Assembly (NCBI GenBank): GCA_051251725.1
Contig: JBPOFN010000024.1
Span: 1 to 64,000, forward strand
Source of the DNA: JALZUE01 sp051251725
GTDB taxonomy: Bacteria; Pseudomonadota; Gammaproteobacteria; Enterobacterales; Alteromonadaceae
Direction of reading: 5' to 3'
DNA length: 64,000 nucleotides
Of this stretch, positions 51,997 through 60,532 are shown in pieces (the first letter of the stretch is position 1; the number at the start of each line of letters is the position of its first letter). The position numbers were made by a program, and so were the translations under genes. The notes under the pieces were generated by a model. The model made no database searches, was not told where the DNA came from, and saw nothing but the letters and a program-made list of their open reading frames with translations.

Positions 51997-52725
51997 TTAC
52001 TCAGCTTCAACAAAACCGTCTTTTTCAGCTTGTACTGAGATGTTTTGCTCGCGGCCTTCTAAAGCAGAGTTCGCAGCTGAATCTAAGTATAAAGTGATAG
52101 CACGGATTGCATCATCGTTACCTGGTACGATGTAATCAACACCGTCAGGGTTTGAGTTTGTATCAACAACAGCGATAACTGGAATACCTAAGTTATTCGC
52201 TTCTTTAATAGCAATATGTTCGTGATCAGCATCAATAACAAAAATAGCGTCTGGTAAGCCGCCCATGTTTTTAATTCCGCCTAAGCTTTTTTCAAGCTTA
52301 TCCATTTCACGAGTACGCATTAAAGCTTCTTTTTTAGTTAATGCATCAAAAGTACCGTCAGTGCTTTGTGATTCAAGATCTTTTAAACGCTTGATAGATT
52401 GACGAACTGTTTTCCAGTTAGTCAACATACCACCTAACCAACGGTGGTTAACGTAGAATTGGTCACTTTTAAGTGCTGCTTCTTTGATTGCATCACTCGC
52501 GGCACGCTTAGTACCAACGAATAAAATTTTACCTTTTTTAGCAGATACACCTGATAAGAAAGCTAAAGCTTCGTTGAACATAGGAACAGTTTGTTCTAAG
52601 TTGATGATATGAACTTTGTCACGAGCACCAAAAATGTATGATTTCATTTTTGGGTTCCAGTAACGAGTTTTGTGACCGAAATGAACACCTGCTTTAAGCA
52701 TGTCGCGCATAGAAACGTTTGGCAT
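51997..52725 (-). CDS. rpsB: 30S ribosomal protein S2
   Basis: Small-subunit ribosomal protein. The ATG at 52725 behind AAGGAAA gives 242 residues starting PNVSMRDMLKAGVHFGH, exactly as in relatives; the longer open frame is leader sequence. Seen: YIFGARDKVHIINLEQT, WLGGMLTNWKTVRQSI, GLPDAIFVIDADHEHIAIKE, and VDTNSNPDGVDYIVPGNDDAIRAI. It is upstream of tsf, the universal order, with a long leader and a strong promoter. Confidence 0.98.
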   Translation of the reverse strand: MPNVSMRDMLKAGVHFGHKTRYWNPKMKSYIFGARDKVHIINLEQTVPMFNEALAFLSGVSAKKGKILFVGTKRAASDAIKEAALKSDQFYVNHRWLGGMLTNWKTVRQSIKRLKDLESQSTDGTFDALTKKEALMRTREMDKLEKSLGGIKNMGGLPDAIFVIDADHEHIAIKEANNLGIPVIAVVDTNSNPDGVDYIVPGNDDAIRAITLYLDSAANSALEGREQNISVQAEKDGFVEAE

Positions 52726-52983
52726 AATATTTTCCTTGGGGGTTAAGCGTTCATACACCCAATATACTCGACTCTTTTATTGCATTTAACATGCTGAGCA
52801 CCCCGGTATATCTTTCTAAGATGTATGTGAGATTATAAAAATACGGTTGATATTTCATTAAATTACAACCGTAATACTTGTCGCTAATCTACTACCTGAC
52901 TCCTAAATAAAACCAATACTTAAGATTAACTCCCAACTATTGCCGTTAATTCAAGACGCACAAGCACAGATTTAGCGGCGCAC
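52726..52983 (-). promoter_or_regulatory. rpsB-tsf promoter region and leader (S2 autoregulation candidate)
   Basis: On the minus strand an extended -10, TGGTATAAA (about 52992-52984), is followed by a GC-rich discriminator GTGCGCCGC (52983-52975), the pattern of stringently controlled ribosomal promoters. The transcript would have a leader of about 250 bases with a hairpin TACGGTTG/CAACCGTA (52842-52873) and a conserved-looking GGGTGTATGAACGCTTAACCCC element just before the ribosome site. In E. coli, S2 represses its own operon through the rpsB leader; the same is inferred here. Confidence 0.6.
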
Positions 52984-53164
52984 TTTATACCATATCGCTT
53001 AGCTTTTAACCAGTAAATTTTTAACAATAAAATTAACTTTTTCGCTGCTATAAGTTCTTTCTTGTTAGTTTAAGTGCTAAAATTCTCGGCAATTTTATAT
53101 CGTTATCATCGTTCATTTGTATTTCACCTTTCTTTTATATAAATGACATCAATTAGGACACAAA
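52984..53164. other. Divergent rpsB / DsbA-like gene spacer
   Basis: AT-rich spacer upstream of the rpsB promoter and of the plus-strand DsbA-like gene. I see no further gene, RNA or repeat here. Confidence 0.5.
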
Positions 53165-53770
53165 ATGCACGCTGAGTTATTTTTTATCTACGACAGTCAT
53201 TGCCCATGGAGTTACGCTGCCACACAACTCGTCAATGAACTAGCGAGTGCGTATCCAAAAATGAAAATTCACTTTTGGCACGGCGCTTATTTTGAAGGTG
53301 ATGACGGCATTAATATTAAACAAACGCAAACCGTCAAACAAATGAGCAACCTTAGCTTTTCTGATCACTATCACGCGATTCAAGAACAACCAAAAGACTC
53401 AACCTTAGCTGCCAATGTATTAGCCTGGGCCGATAAAAAAGCAGCAAGTGCTTGTTTGCCGTTATTAAATGCAATGCAAGCCGCGCATTTTCAGCAAGGT
53501 CTTAAACTAGAATCGGCTGATGAGATCACGGCAATAACCGACGCACTTAAATTATCACCGCCAAGTAAAGCATTGACCTTAGAAAAATTAACTAAAGATG
53601 CTGAACATAACTTGCATGAAATATTTGAGATGCAAGATATCATCAACACCAAGGCGATCCCTGCTTTGTTATTAGCGGTCAACGACAATTTAATATTACT
53701 TAACCATAATCTTTATCTTGCTGAGCCTTCTGCCATTGTTAAAGCGGTTGAATTAGAATTAAATAATTAA
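53165..53770 (+). CDS. DsbA-like thioredoxin-fold protein
   Basis: A 201-residue cytosolic protein (no signal peptide) with a DsbA/FrnE-type thioredoxin fold. The active-site region is DSHCPWSYAATQ (C13), with a single N-terminal cysteine followed by PWS, so the CxxC motif is reduced to CxxS, typical of glutathione-S-transferase-kappa-like or chaperone-like members rather than classical disulfide oxidases. The cis-Pro region TKAIPALLLAVND is present. Substrate unknown. Transcribed alone, upstream of map. Confidence 0.82.
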   Translation: MHAELFFIYDSHCPWSYAATQLVNELASAYPKMKIHFWHGAYFEGDDGINIKQTQTVKQMSNLSFSDHYHAIQEQPKDSTLAANVLAWADKKAASACLPLLNAMQAAHFQQGLKLESADEITAITDALKLSPPSKALTLEKLTKDAEHNLHEIFEMQDIINTKAIPALLLAVNDNLILLNHNLYLAEPSAIVKAVELELNN

Positions 53771-53895
53771 ATATCGTTATTTCAATAAAGCGCTGCTGCG
53801 TAGCCCAACATTGGGAATAACCGTAAAAACATGTAAAATAGCGGCGATATAACTTTATTAAAGTAAATAACGACTTAAAGAGTATTAAAAATTAA

Positions 53896-54684
53896 ATGAC
53901 TATCACGATAAAAACTGACGATGAAATAGAGAAAATGCGTATTGCTGGCCAATTAGCCGCTGACGTACTTGAAATGATCGAACCGCAAGTAAAAGCAGGT
54001 ATTACAACTAACGAGCTCGATGCTATTTGTGCCGAATATACCGAAAAAGTACAAAACGCTATTTCAGCGCCGTTAAATTATCATGGGTTTCCTAAGTCTA
54101 TTTGTACTTCAATTAACTTTGTTGTCTGTCACGGAATTCCTGATGACACCGTTTTAAAAGATGGTGACATTATTAATATAGATATCACAGTAATCAAAGA
54201 CGGTTACCACGGTGATACCAGTAAAATGTTTTTAATTGGTGATGTCAGCGCAGAAGATCGCCGTTTATGTCGTATCACCCAAGAAGCTTTATACATGGGC
54301 TTAAAAAAAGTAAAAGCCGGTAATACCTTTGGTGAAATTGGCTCTGCCATTCATAAGTTTATTAAAAAATCTGGCCGTTTTGGTATCGTTAAAGAATTCT
54401 GTGGTCATGGTATCGGTGCAGTTTTCCATGAAGAACCACAAATCGTTCATTATAAAAACAATGATAAAACTAAAATGGTTGAAGGTATGTGTTTTACCAT
54501 CGAACCTATGATCAATGCGGGCAAGTCAGGCACGATTGTCGATAAAGAAGATGGCTGGACAGTTTACACCTCAGATAGAAAAAACTCAGCGCAGTATGAA
54601 CATACTATTGTAGTAACAAAAACCGGCTGTGAAATTCTGACGTTAAGAAAAGAAGAAACACTGCCGCGCATTTTACAAAACTAA
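53896..54684 (+). CDS. map: Methionine aminopeptidase, type I
   Basis: Removes the initiator methionine from nascent proteins; metal-dependent. The 262-residue protein has the pita-bread fold with metal ligands in INIDITVIKDGYHGDTSKMF (two Asp), the histidine in EFCGHGIGAVFHEEPQIVHY, and glutamates in CFTIEPMI and YEHTIVV. Length agrees with E. coli (264). It is divergent from rpsB as in most gammaproteobacteria, followed by glnD. Confidence 0.97.
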   Translation: MTITIKTDDEIEKMRIAGQLAADVLEMIEPQVKAGITTNELDAICAEYTEKVQNAISAPLNYHGFPKSICTSINFVVCHGIPDDTVLKDGDIINIDITVIKDGYHGDTSKMFLIGDVSAEDRRLCRITQEALYMGLKKVKAGNTFGEIGSAIHKFIKKSGRFGIVKEFCGHGIGAVFHEEPQIVHYKNNDKTKMVEGMCFTIEPMINAGKSGTIVDKEDGWTVYTSDRKNSAQYEHTIVVTKTGCEILTLRKEETLPRILQN

Positions 54685-54730
54685 CAATACGCCACTACCG
54701 TCAGCCATAGGCCATAAATAGACCCAATAT

Positions 54731-57346
54731 ATGCAATATATTATTCCTGAGCAGTTTTACGAGCCCTTAGCAATTACTGCTGAGCCATTAACCAGTGCAG
54801 ATATTTGCCAGTTAACTGAAGGCTTTAAATTGTGGTTAAAAGATGAGTTCGAAAATGCCGATATGGAAGTATTGGTTAATGCGCGGGCACAATATGTCGA
54901 TTTAATATTGTCAAAACTTTGGTGTCAGCATCAATTAGATGAAAGTCCAATCAGTTTACTTGCCGTTGGTGGATATGGCCGCGGCGAGTTACACCCTTAT
55001 TCTGATGTTGATATTCTGTTATTAACACCTGATGAAGTTGATAAATCACAAGAAGAAAGGATGTGTGCTTTTATCACGCAACTTTGGGATGTGCGTTTAG
55101 ATATAGGTTCAAGTGTTCGCTGTATTAAAGAATGTATCGAGCAAGGGAAAAAAGACGTTACTATTGCCACTAACTTATTAGAAATGCGCTTAGTTTGCGG
55201 TAACCCAATATTAGCTGAGCAATTGCATAATTTAGTATTTCATGACGGGTTATGGACTTCAAAAGATTTTTTTATTGCCAAACGTGACGAACAAATTAAT
55301 CGCCACAAGCAATACCTCGGCGCTTCATATACTTTAGAGCCAAATTTAAAAGCTAACCCTGGTGGCTTGCGTGATATTCAAACTTTAGCTTGGGTTGCAA
55401 AACGCCATTTTAAAACAGATTCACTGGAAGAATTAGTGCGCTATAACTATCTTTCACGTAATGAGCTATTTGAACTGTTAGAGTGTCAAGATTACCTGTG
55501 GCAAATGCGCTTTGCTTTACATTATGTCGCTGGTCGCAGTGAAAATCGTTTATTGTTTGATCACCAAGCCGGTGTTGCCGCGATGATGGGTTTTGGCGAT
55601 CAAGGCAAAGTCATGGTTGAGCGTATGATGAAACGCTTCTTTCGAACCATTGCACGTGTTAACGAATTAAACCGCATGCTGTTACAGCATTTTGAAGCGG
55701 ATATTTTATTGGAAGAAACGCCGGTTGAAATAGTAATAGATGATGACTTTGTTATTAGTAACGGCTTATTAAAAACCACCAATAAACGCGTATTTTTAAG
55801 ACATACCAAATTATTAGAAGTTTTCTTGATCATCGCTCAGCGCGAAGACATCAAAGGTTTTCATGTAAGTACATTACGGCTATTAAGAAACGCTCGTCGT
55901 CGCCTCGTTTCACGTTTAAACGAATTTACTCAATGCCGTAAAATATTTATGGATATTATCAAGCATCCGCGCGGTTTAGGTTTAGCTTTCTCGCTGATGC
56001 ATCGCCAAAGTATTTTAGCGTCATATTTACCTGAGTGGCGACAAATTGTCGGACAAATGCAATTTGATTTATTTCACGCCTACTCGGTTGATGAACACAG
56101 TTACCGATTAATTAAAAACCTCTACCGTTTTAGTAAACCAGAACACAGCGATGAATATCCACTTTGTAGTAAAATTATCCAGCGGTTACGTAAACCAGAA
56201 ATTTTATATTTAGCCGGTATCTTTCATGATATTGCAAAAGGTCGCGGTGGCGATCACGCCAAACTCGGTGCTAAAGATGCGCTCACGTTTGCTAAAGCCC
56301 ATGACATCAATGATCACGACGGTAAGTTAATGTCATGGTTGGTACTTGAACATTTAACTATGTCAGTTACCGCTCAGCGCAAAGATATCTCTGACGAAAA
56401 AGTAATTAAAGATTTTGCTGAAAAAGTCCGAGATGAAGACAGGTTAGATCACCTCTATTGTTTAACCGTTGCCGATATGCGCGCAACCAATGAAAGTTTA
56501 TGGAATAGCTGGAAAGCCAACCTGTTACAAGAGCTTTATTACGCCACCAAACGCGCATTACGTCGCGGCTTAGAAAAACCTGTTGGCTTGCGTTCAAAAA
56601 TTCGTGAAAACAAGCAAAGTGCCGTTGAACTATTATTAAGTCACGGCATTGAACAAGAGCAAATAGATAAAACCTGGCAACATTTCAAAGCCGATTATTT
56701 CCTTCGTCATACGCCGATGCAAATGGATTGGCATTGCCGCAATATGTTAACTGCTGATATTAAAAAACCTATGGTGCTGATCAGTCCTAAACCGTATCGC
56801 GGTGGAACCGAAGTATTTGTTTACACTAAAGACAAACCTAACTTATTTTCATCAACTGTCGCCTTTCTTGGCACACGTAAGTTGTCAATTCACGACGCTA
56901 AAATTATTACCAGTAAAAATGGCTTTACTTTAAATACTTTTGTCGTCTTAGATCAGTTTGATAACCCGATCAATGATGAAGCTCGAGCACTTGATATTGC
57001 CGCAGCCTTGTCCAAAGCAATTAGTCATAACGAATTAAAAGCGGTGGCTGTTCAGCCTGTTTCCAAACGTTTAAAACAATTTAAAGTGCCAATCCAAATT
57101 AACTTTAGTCGAGCTAGTAGCAGTAAAAGAACCACGCTCGAGATTTCATCTCTCGATCGCCCTGGCCTGTTAGCCAGTATCGGTCAGGTTTTTAACGATT
57201 GTCATATTAATATTCATTCGGCTAAAATCACCACCTTTGGTGAACGCGCGGAAGATGTATTTACCATATCAAATAGCCAATACGAACATTTAACAGAGCA
57301 AGAACAAAGCTTGCTTACTGAGCGCTTAAGCGCAGAAATAGATTAA
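54731..57346 (+). CDS. glnD: Bifunctional uridylyltransferase/uridylyl-removing enzyme
   Basis: Nitrogen sensor that uridylylates PII proteins when glutamine is low and removes UMP when it is high. The 871-residue protein has an N-terminal nucleotidyltransferase with VGGYGRGELHPYSDVDILLL (about 79-98), a central HD domain with FHDIAKGRGGDHAKLGA, and two C-terminal ACT domains (EVFVYTKDKPNLFSSTVAFL and LEISSLDRPGLLASIGQVF) that bind glutamine. Length agrees with E. coli (890). It lies between map and dapD, the classic order. Confidence 0.97.
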   Translation: MQYIIPEQFYEPLAITAEPLTSADICQLTEGFKLWLKDEFENADMEVLVNARAQYVDLILSKLWCQHQLDESPISLLAVGGYGRGELHPYSDVDILLLTPDEVDKSQEERMCAFITQLWDVRLDIGSSVRCIKECIEQGKKDVTIATNLLEMRLVCGNPILAEQLHNLVFHDGLWTSKDFFIAKRDEQINRHKQYLGASYTLEPNLKANPGGLRDIQTLAWVAKRHFKTDSLEELVRYNYLSRNELFELLECQDYLWQMRFALHYVAGRSENRLLFDHQAGVAAMMGFGDQGKVMVERMMKRFFRTIARVNELNRMLLQHFEADILLEETPVEIVIDDDFVISNGLLKTTNKRVFLRHTKLLEVFLIIAQREDIKGFHVSTLRLLRNARRRLVSRLNEFTQCRKIFMDIIKHPRGLGLAFSLMHRQSILASYLPEWRQIVGQMQFDLFHAYSVDEHSYRLIKNLYRFSKPEHSDEYPLCSKIIQRLRKPEILYLAGIFHDIAKGRGGDHAKLGAKDALTFAKAHDINDHDGKLMSWLVLEHLTMSVTAQRKDISDEKVIKDFAEKVRDEDRLDHLYCLTVADMRATNESLWNSWKANLLQELYYATKRALRRGLEKPVGLRSKIRENKQSAVELLLSHGIEQEQIDKTWQHFKADYFLRHTPMQMDWHCRNMLTADIKKPMVLISPKPYRGGTEVFVYTKDKPNLFSSTVAFLGTRKLSIHDAKIITSKNGFTLNTFVVLDQFDNPINDEARALDIAAALSKAISHNELKAVAVQPVSKRLKQFKVPIQINFSRASSSKRTTLEISSLDRPGLLASIGQVFNDCHINIHSAKITTFGERAEDVFTISNSQYEHLTEQEQSLLTERLSAEID

Positions 57347-57385
57347 TCAAATAAAGTCTCAAAATTTAACACTAGGAAAATTAAC

Positions 57386-58210
57386 ATGAGTGAATTACAA
57401 ACCATCATTGAACAAGCGTTTGAAGACCGCGCTAACATTACACCAGCAACAGTTTCAGCTGACGTTAAAAAAGCGGTATTAGATGCTTTAGCAGCATTAA
57501 ATAACGGTTCAGCCCGTGTTGCAGAAAAAATTGATGGTGAATGGGTTGTTCACCAATGGTTGAAAAAAGCCGTTTTATTATCATTCCGCATTTGGGACAA
57601 CGAAACGTTAGACGGCGGCGAAAGCAAATTCTACGATAAAGTACCAATGAAATATTCAGAATACGGCGATGCAGAATTTAAAGCTGACGGTGTTCGTGTT
57701 GTCCCTGGCGCTTCTGTACGTACTGGTAGCTATATCGGTAAAAACGTTGTGGTTATGCCATCATTTGTTAATATCGGCGCATTTGTTGACGAAGGAACTA
57801 TGGTTGACACTTGGGCAACGGTTGGTTCATGTGCACAAATCGGTAAAAACGTTCACCTTTCTGGTGGTGTTGGCATTGGTGGCGTTTTAGAACCATTACA
57901 AGCTGGCCCAACAATTATTGAAGATGACTGTTTCATTGGCGCACGTTCAGAGATCGTTGAAGGTGTTGTTGTTGAAAAAGGTTGTGTGATTTCAATGGGC
58001 GTATACATTGGCCAATCAACTAAAATCTTCGACCGTGAAACTGGCGAAGTATTTTATGGCCGTGTACCAGCAGGTTCGGTTGTAGTATCAGGTAACTTAC
58101 CGTCAAAATGTGGTACTTACAGCTTATACTGTGCTGTGATCGTGAAAAAAGTAGATGCTAAAACTTTAGGTAAAACAGGTCTTAACGACTTATTACGTTC
58201 TATTGATTAA
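57386..58210 (+). CDS. dapD: Tetrahydrodipicolinate N-succinyltransferase
   Basis: Adds succinyl from succinyl-CoA to tetrahydrodipicolinate in lysine and meso-diaminopimelate synthesis. The 274-residue protein has an N-terminal helical domain, a left-handed beta-helix of hexapeptide repeats (GASVRTGSYIGKNVVVMPSF, GAFVDEGTMVDTWATVG) and a C-terminal region with RVPAGSVVVSGNLPS. Same length as E. coli DapD. It follows glnD by 39 bases with AGGAAAA as ribosome site. Confidence 0.98.
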   Translation: MSELQTIIEQAFEDRANITPATVSADVKKAVLDALAALNNGSARVAEKIDGEWVVHQWLKKAVLLSFRIWDNETLDGGESKFYDKVPMKYSEYGDAEFKADGVRVVPGASVRTGSYIGKNVVVMPSFVNIGAFVDEGTMVDTWATVGSCAQIGKNVHLSGGVGIGGVLEPLQAGPTIIEDDCFIGARSEIVEGVVVEKGCVISMGVYIGQSTKIFDRETGEVFYGRVPAGSVVVSGNLPSKCGTYSLYCAVIVKKVDAKTLGKTGLNDLLRSID

Positions 58211-58233
58211 TAGTAAATACTGATCGTATTTTT

Positions 58234-58275
58234 AATAAACCTAGGCTGGTGAAAATTCATCGGTCTAGGTTTATT
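58234..58275 (+). terminator. Terminator of dapD
   Basis: An 11-base stem (AATAAACCTAG / CTAGGTTTATT) around a 20-base loop, 24 bases after dapD, followed by a T-rich stretch. Confidence 0.65.
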
Positions 58276-58405
58276 AATTTAAGTACATAAAAAACATTTG
58301 AAATTATTTATAAAGAAACCATGATAAGTCATGAAAAAATTATCAATAATCACCGTAAAAATCAATAACGCCTTATTATACCAAGTCCATTAAGTTTTAA
58401 AGGCC

Positions 58406-59173
58406 TTACAGTGCTTTAAAGCTAATCGTGTAATGCCCAAGCCCTTGATATTCAATCGTACAAGGATCATCAAAGTTAACATCGATAATGCCCGCATAAG
58501 AGCCCGTAATAATTGCTTGGCCTTTAGTAAAACTAACACCGCGCTTACTCATATAATCAATTAACCAGTGTAGCGGTTTGTAAGGTAAGCCATTTGGGTG
58601 AATACCATCATGTACTTTTTCTTCATTGTTTTGGCTTACTTTAATAGCGATAGTTGCCGCCTGATAGGCCTTTTCTTTATCAAGCTCAGGACCAATAAAT
58701 AGGCCTTGATTCATCAAGCAATCAGACAATTTTTCATTAAATTCAGCCGCACTTGTTTCAGTAAAACGAGTTTGCATTAGCTCAAGTGCCATATGGCAAC
58801 TAGCAACCGCTTGATCAATCTCACTTTCAGAGTAACCATCAGCCTTAGCAGGTAAATCTTGCCCTAAAACAAAAGCGATTTCAGGTTCGATACGGGCAAA
58901 ACCTTTATCAGCAACAATGCCACAATCAAGCGAGCGAGTTACCGTGCTAGCCAAAATTGGTGCTGCGATCACTTTTTCTGCCGATACCGGTGTTAAACAT
59001 TTCCAGCCACCAACTTGATCATTCATTTGCTTAACAAATTCAGTTTGAATGGCAAAGGTTTCGTCAAGTGACGTTGGCCGATGACTTGCAGCCATACGGT
59101 CAAGCTGTTGATTATTCTTTCTATTATTCACTAATTCTGCCGCTGCCGATGTAATGCGCTGTGCTAATTCCAC
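58406..59173 (-). CDS. 2-keto-4-pentenoate hydratase family protein
   Basis: A 255-residue protein of the fumarylacetoacetate-hydrolase/2-oxopent-4-dienoate hydratase family, metal-dependent lyases of aromatic catabolism. The signature RIEPEIAFVLGQDLP carries the two metal-binding glutamates; ALELMQTRF gives the third region, and LPYKPLHWLIDYM, FTKGQAIITGSYAG follow. No aromatic ring-cleavage genes are in this window, so the substrate is unknown and the protein could act on another keto-acid. Transcribed alone on the minus strand. Confidence 0.85.
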   Translation of the reverse strand: MELAQRITSAAAELVNNRKNNQQLDRMAASHRPTSLDETFAIQTEFVKQMNDQVGGWKCLTPVSAEKVIAAPILASTVTRSLDCGIVADKGFARIEPEIAFVLGQDLPAKADGYSESEIDQAVASCHMALELMQTRFTETSAAEFNEKLSDCLMNQGLFIGPELDKEKAYQAATIAIKVSQNNEEKVHDGIHPNGLPYKPLHWLIDYMSKRGVSFTKGQAIITGSYAGIIDVNFDDPCTIEYQGLGHYTISFKAL

Positions 59174-59299
59174 GATAATATCCTCTACTTCTAACTAATC
59201 TACGTAATGATATGTAAATATATAAAATAACCATGTTACTGATAAAAAAATCAAGTATGATTAAATCAAACGAACGATAAATACATTGAAAACAAACTC

Positions 59300-60460
59300 A
59301 TGCGTAGCTTAAGCTTATTTAAATTAAAAATGAATTATTTAATCATTATACCGTTAAGCCTTTTAATATTTAACCTTTTTGGCTGCCAAATGTCAGATAA
59401 AAACCAAGACATTGGTAATGAAGGTTTTTTAATTGGTAATATTAGTAATGAAGCCGGTGGCGGTGTTAATCACATTACCTTCGATGAAAGTACAGAGAAA
59501 TTAGTTAACAAGGGCATAGTTGCTAAGGTAACTAAAGCTTCTTATCTTGCGCTTAATAAAAATAACACTCGGCTATATACAGTTAAAGCCGATAAAAAAA
59601 GTGGCATCGCGGCCTTTTCTTGGTCTGAACAGCAGCAGTTATTTGTCAAAGAGCAAACCATTTCGATTGAAGGCCAAGGCAGTTGTCATATTGCTTTAAG
59701 CCCTGATGAATCAAAAGTCGCTATTGCTAATTATGGCAGCGGCGATTTGCACCTTTATTCAATCGATAAAAATTCTGACCAATTAGCTGATGCTGGTTAT
59801 TTTAAAAATAGCCCATATGACACCCTTAAAATTCATAAAAAACCGCGTATGCATTATATTAACTGGGAAGCGACGGGAAAATACGCTTATGCGGTTGACT
59901 TAGGTACTGATGAAATTAAAAAAATTGATGCCCTAGCTACTGACTTTGCACCTGAAACTGCGGCTAAATTACAAGCTGGCGATGGTCCTCGACATTTAGC
60001 GTTTCATCCAAATCAGTCAAAACTTTATTTACTCAACGAATTATCAACCACCATAGTTAGCTATAACATCAATTCAGACAGTGGCGATCTAAGCCAACAG
60101 CAACGCATTTCAGCTATCCCGGAAAATATCACCAGTAAAAACTCAGCATCAGCGATTAGAATTTCTGCTGATGGCCGTTTTCTCTATGCCGGTATTCGCG
60201 GTATTAATACCTTGTCGGTTTTTAAAATTGCCGATAATGGTGACTTAAGCTTTATTCAGTCGCACAGTAGTTTAGGTGACTGGCCAAGAGATTTTAACTT
60301 TTCTCACAGCCAAAACTATATTTTAGTGGCCAATCAGCGTTCAAACTCTATCAATGTTTTAAAGCGTGATAGCAACACAGGTTTGTTATCAAACACGGCA
60401 ATAGCGCTTGAGACACCTGCGCCATCAAACATTGCCTTGTTTAATCCGCTTTCTAATTAA
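59300..60460 (+). CDS. Lactonase-family beta-propeller lipoprotein
   Basis: A 386-residue exported protein; a second ATG at 59330 is an alternative start. The lipobox LFGC puts the lipidated cysteine at 29 (or 19). The body is a seven-bladed beta-propeller of the 6-phosphogluconolactonase/muconate-cycloisomerase-like family, with repeats such as GDGPRHLAFHPNQSKLYLLNEL, SAIRISADGRFLYAGIRG and GDWPRDFNFSHSQNYILVANQ. As a surface or periplasmic lipoprotein it is more likely to act on extracellular sugar lactones than in the pentose pathway. A sulfatase gene follows by 72 bases on the same strand. Confidence 0.85.
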   Translation: MRSLSLFKLKMNYLIIIPLSLLIFNLFGCQMSDKNQDIGNEGFLIGNISNEAGGGVNHITFDESTEKLVNKGIVAKVTKASYLALNKNNTRLYTVKADKKSGIAAFSWSEQQQLFVKEQTISIEGQGSCHIALSPDESKVAIANYGSGDLHLYSIDKNSDQLADAGYFKNSPYDTLKIHKKPRMHYINWEATGKYAYAVDLGTDEIKKIDALATDFAPETAAKLQAGDGPRHLAFHPNQSKLYLLNELSTTIVSYNINSDSGDLSQQQRISAIPENITSKNSASAIRISADGRFLYAGIRGINTLSVFKIADNGDLSFIQSHSSLGDWPRDFNFSHSQNYILVANQRSNSINVLKRDSNTGLLSNTAIALETPAPSNIALFNPLSN

Positions 60461-60532
60461 TAATAATTAAAATAGCTAAATAACAAACAGCGATCACACA
60501 TAACTATTAGCCATAACTATCAATAAAAAAGA

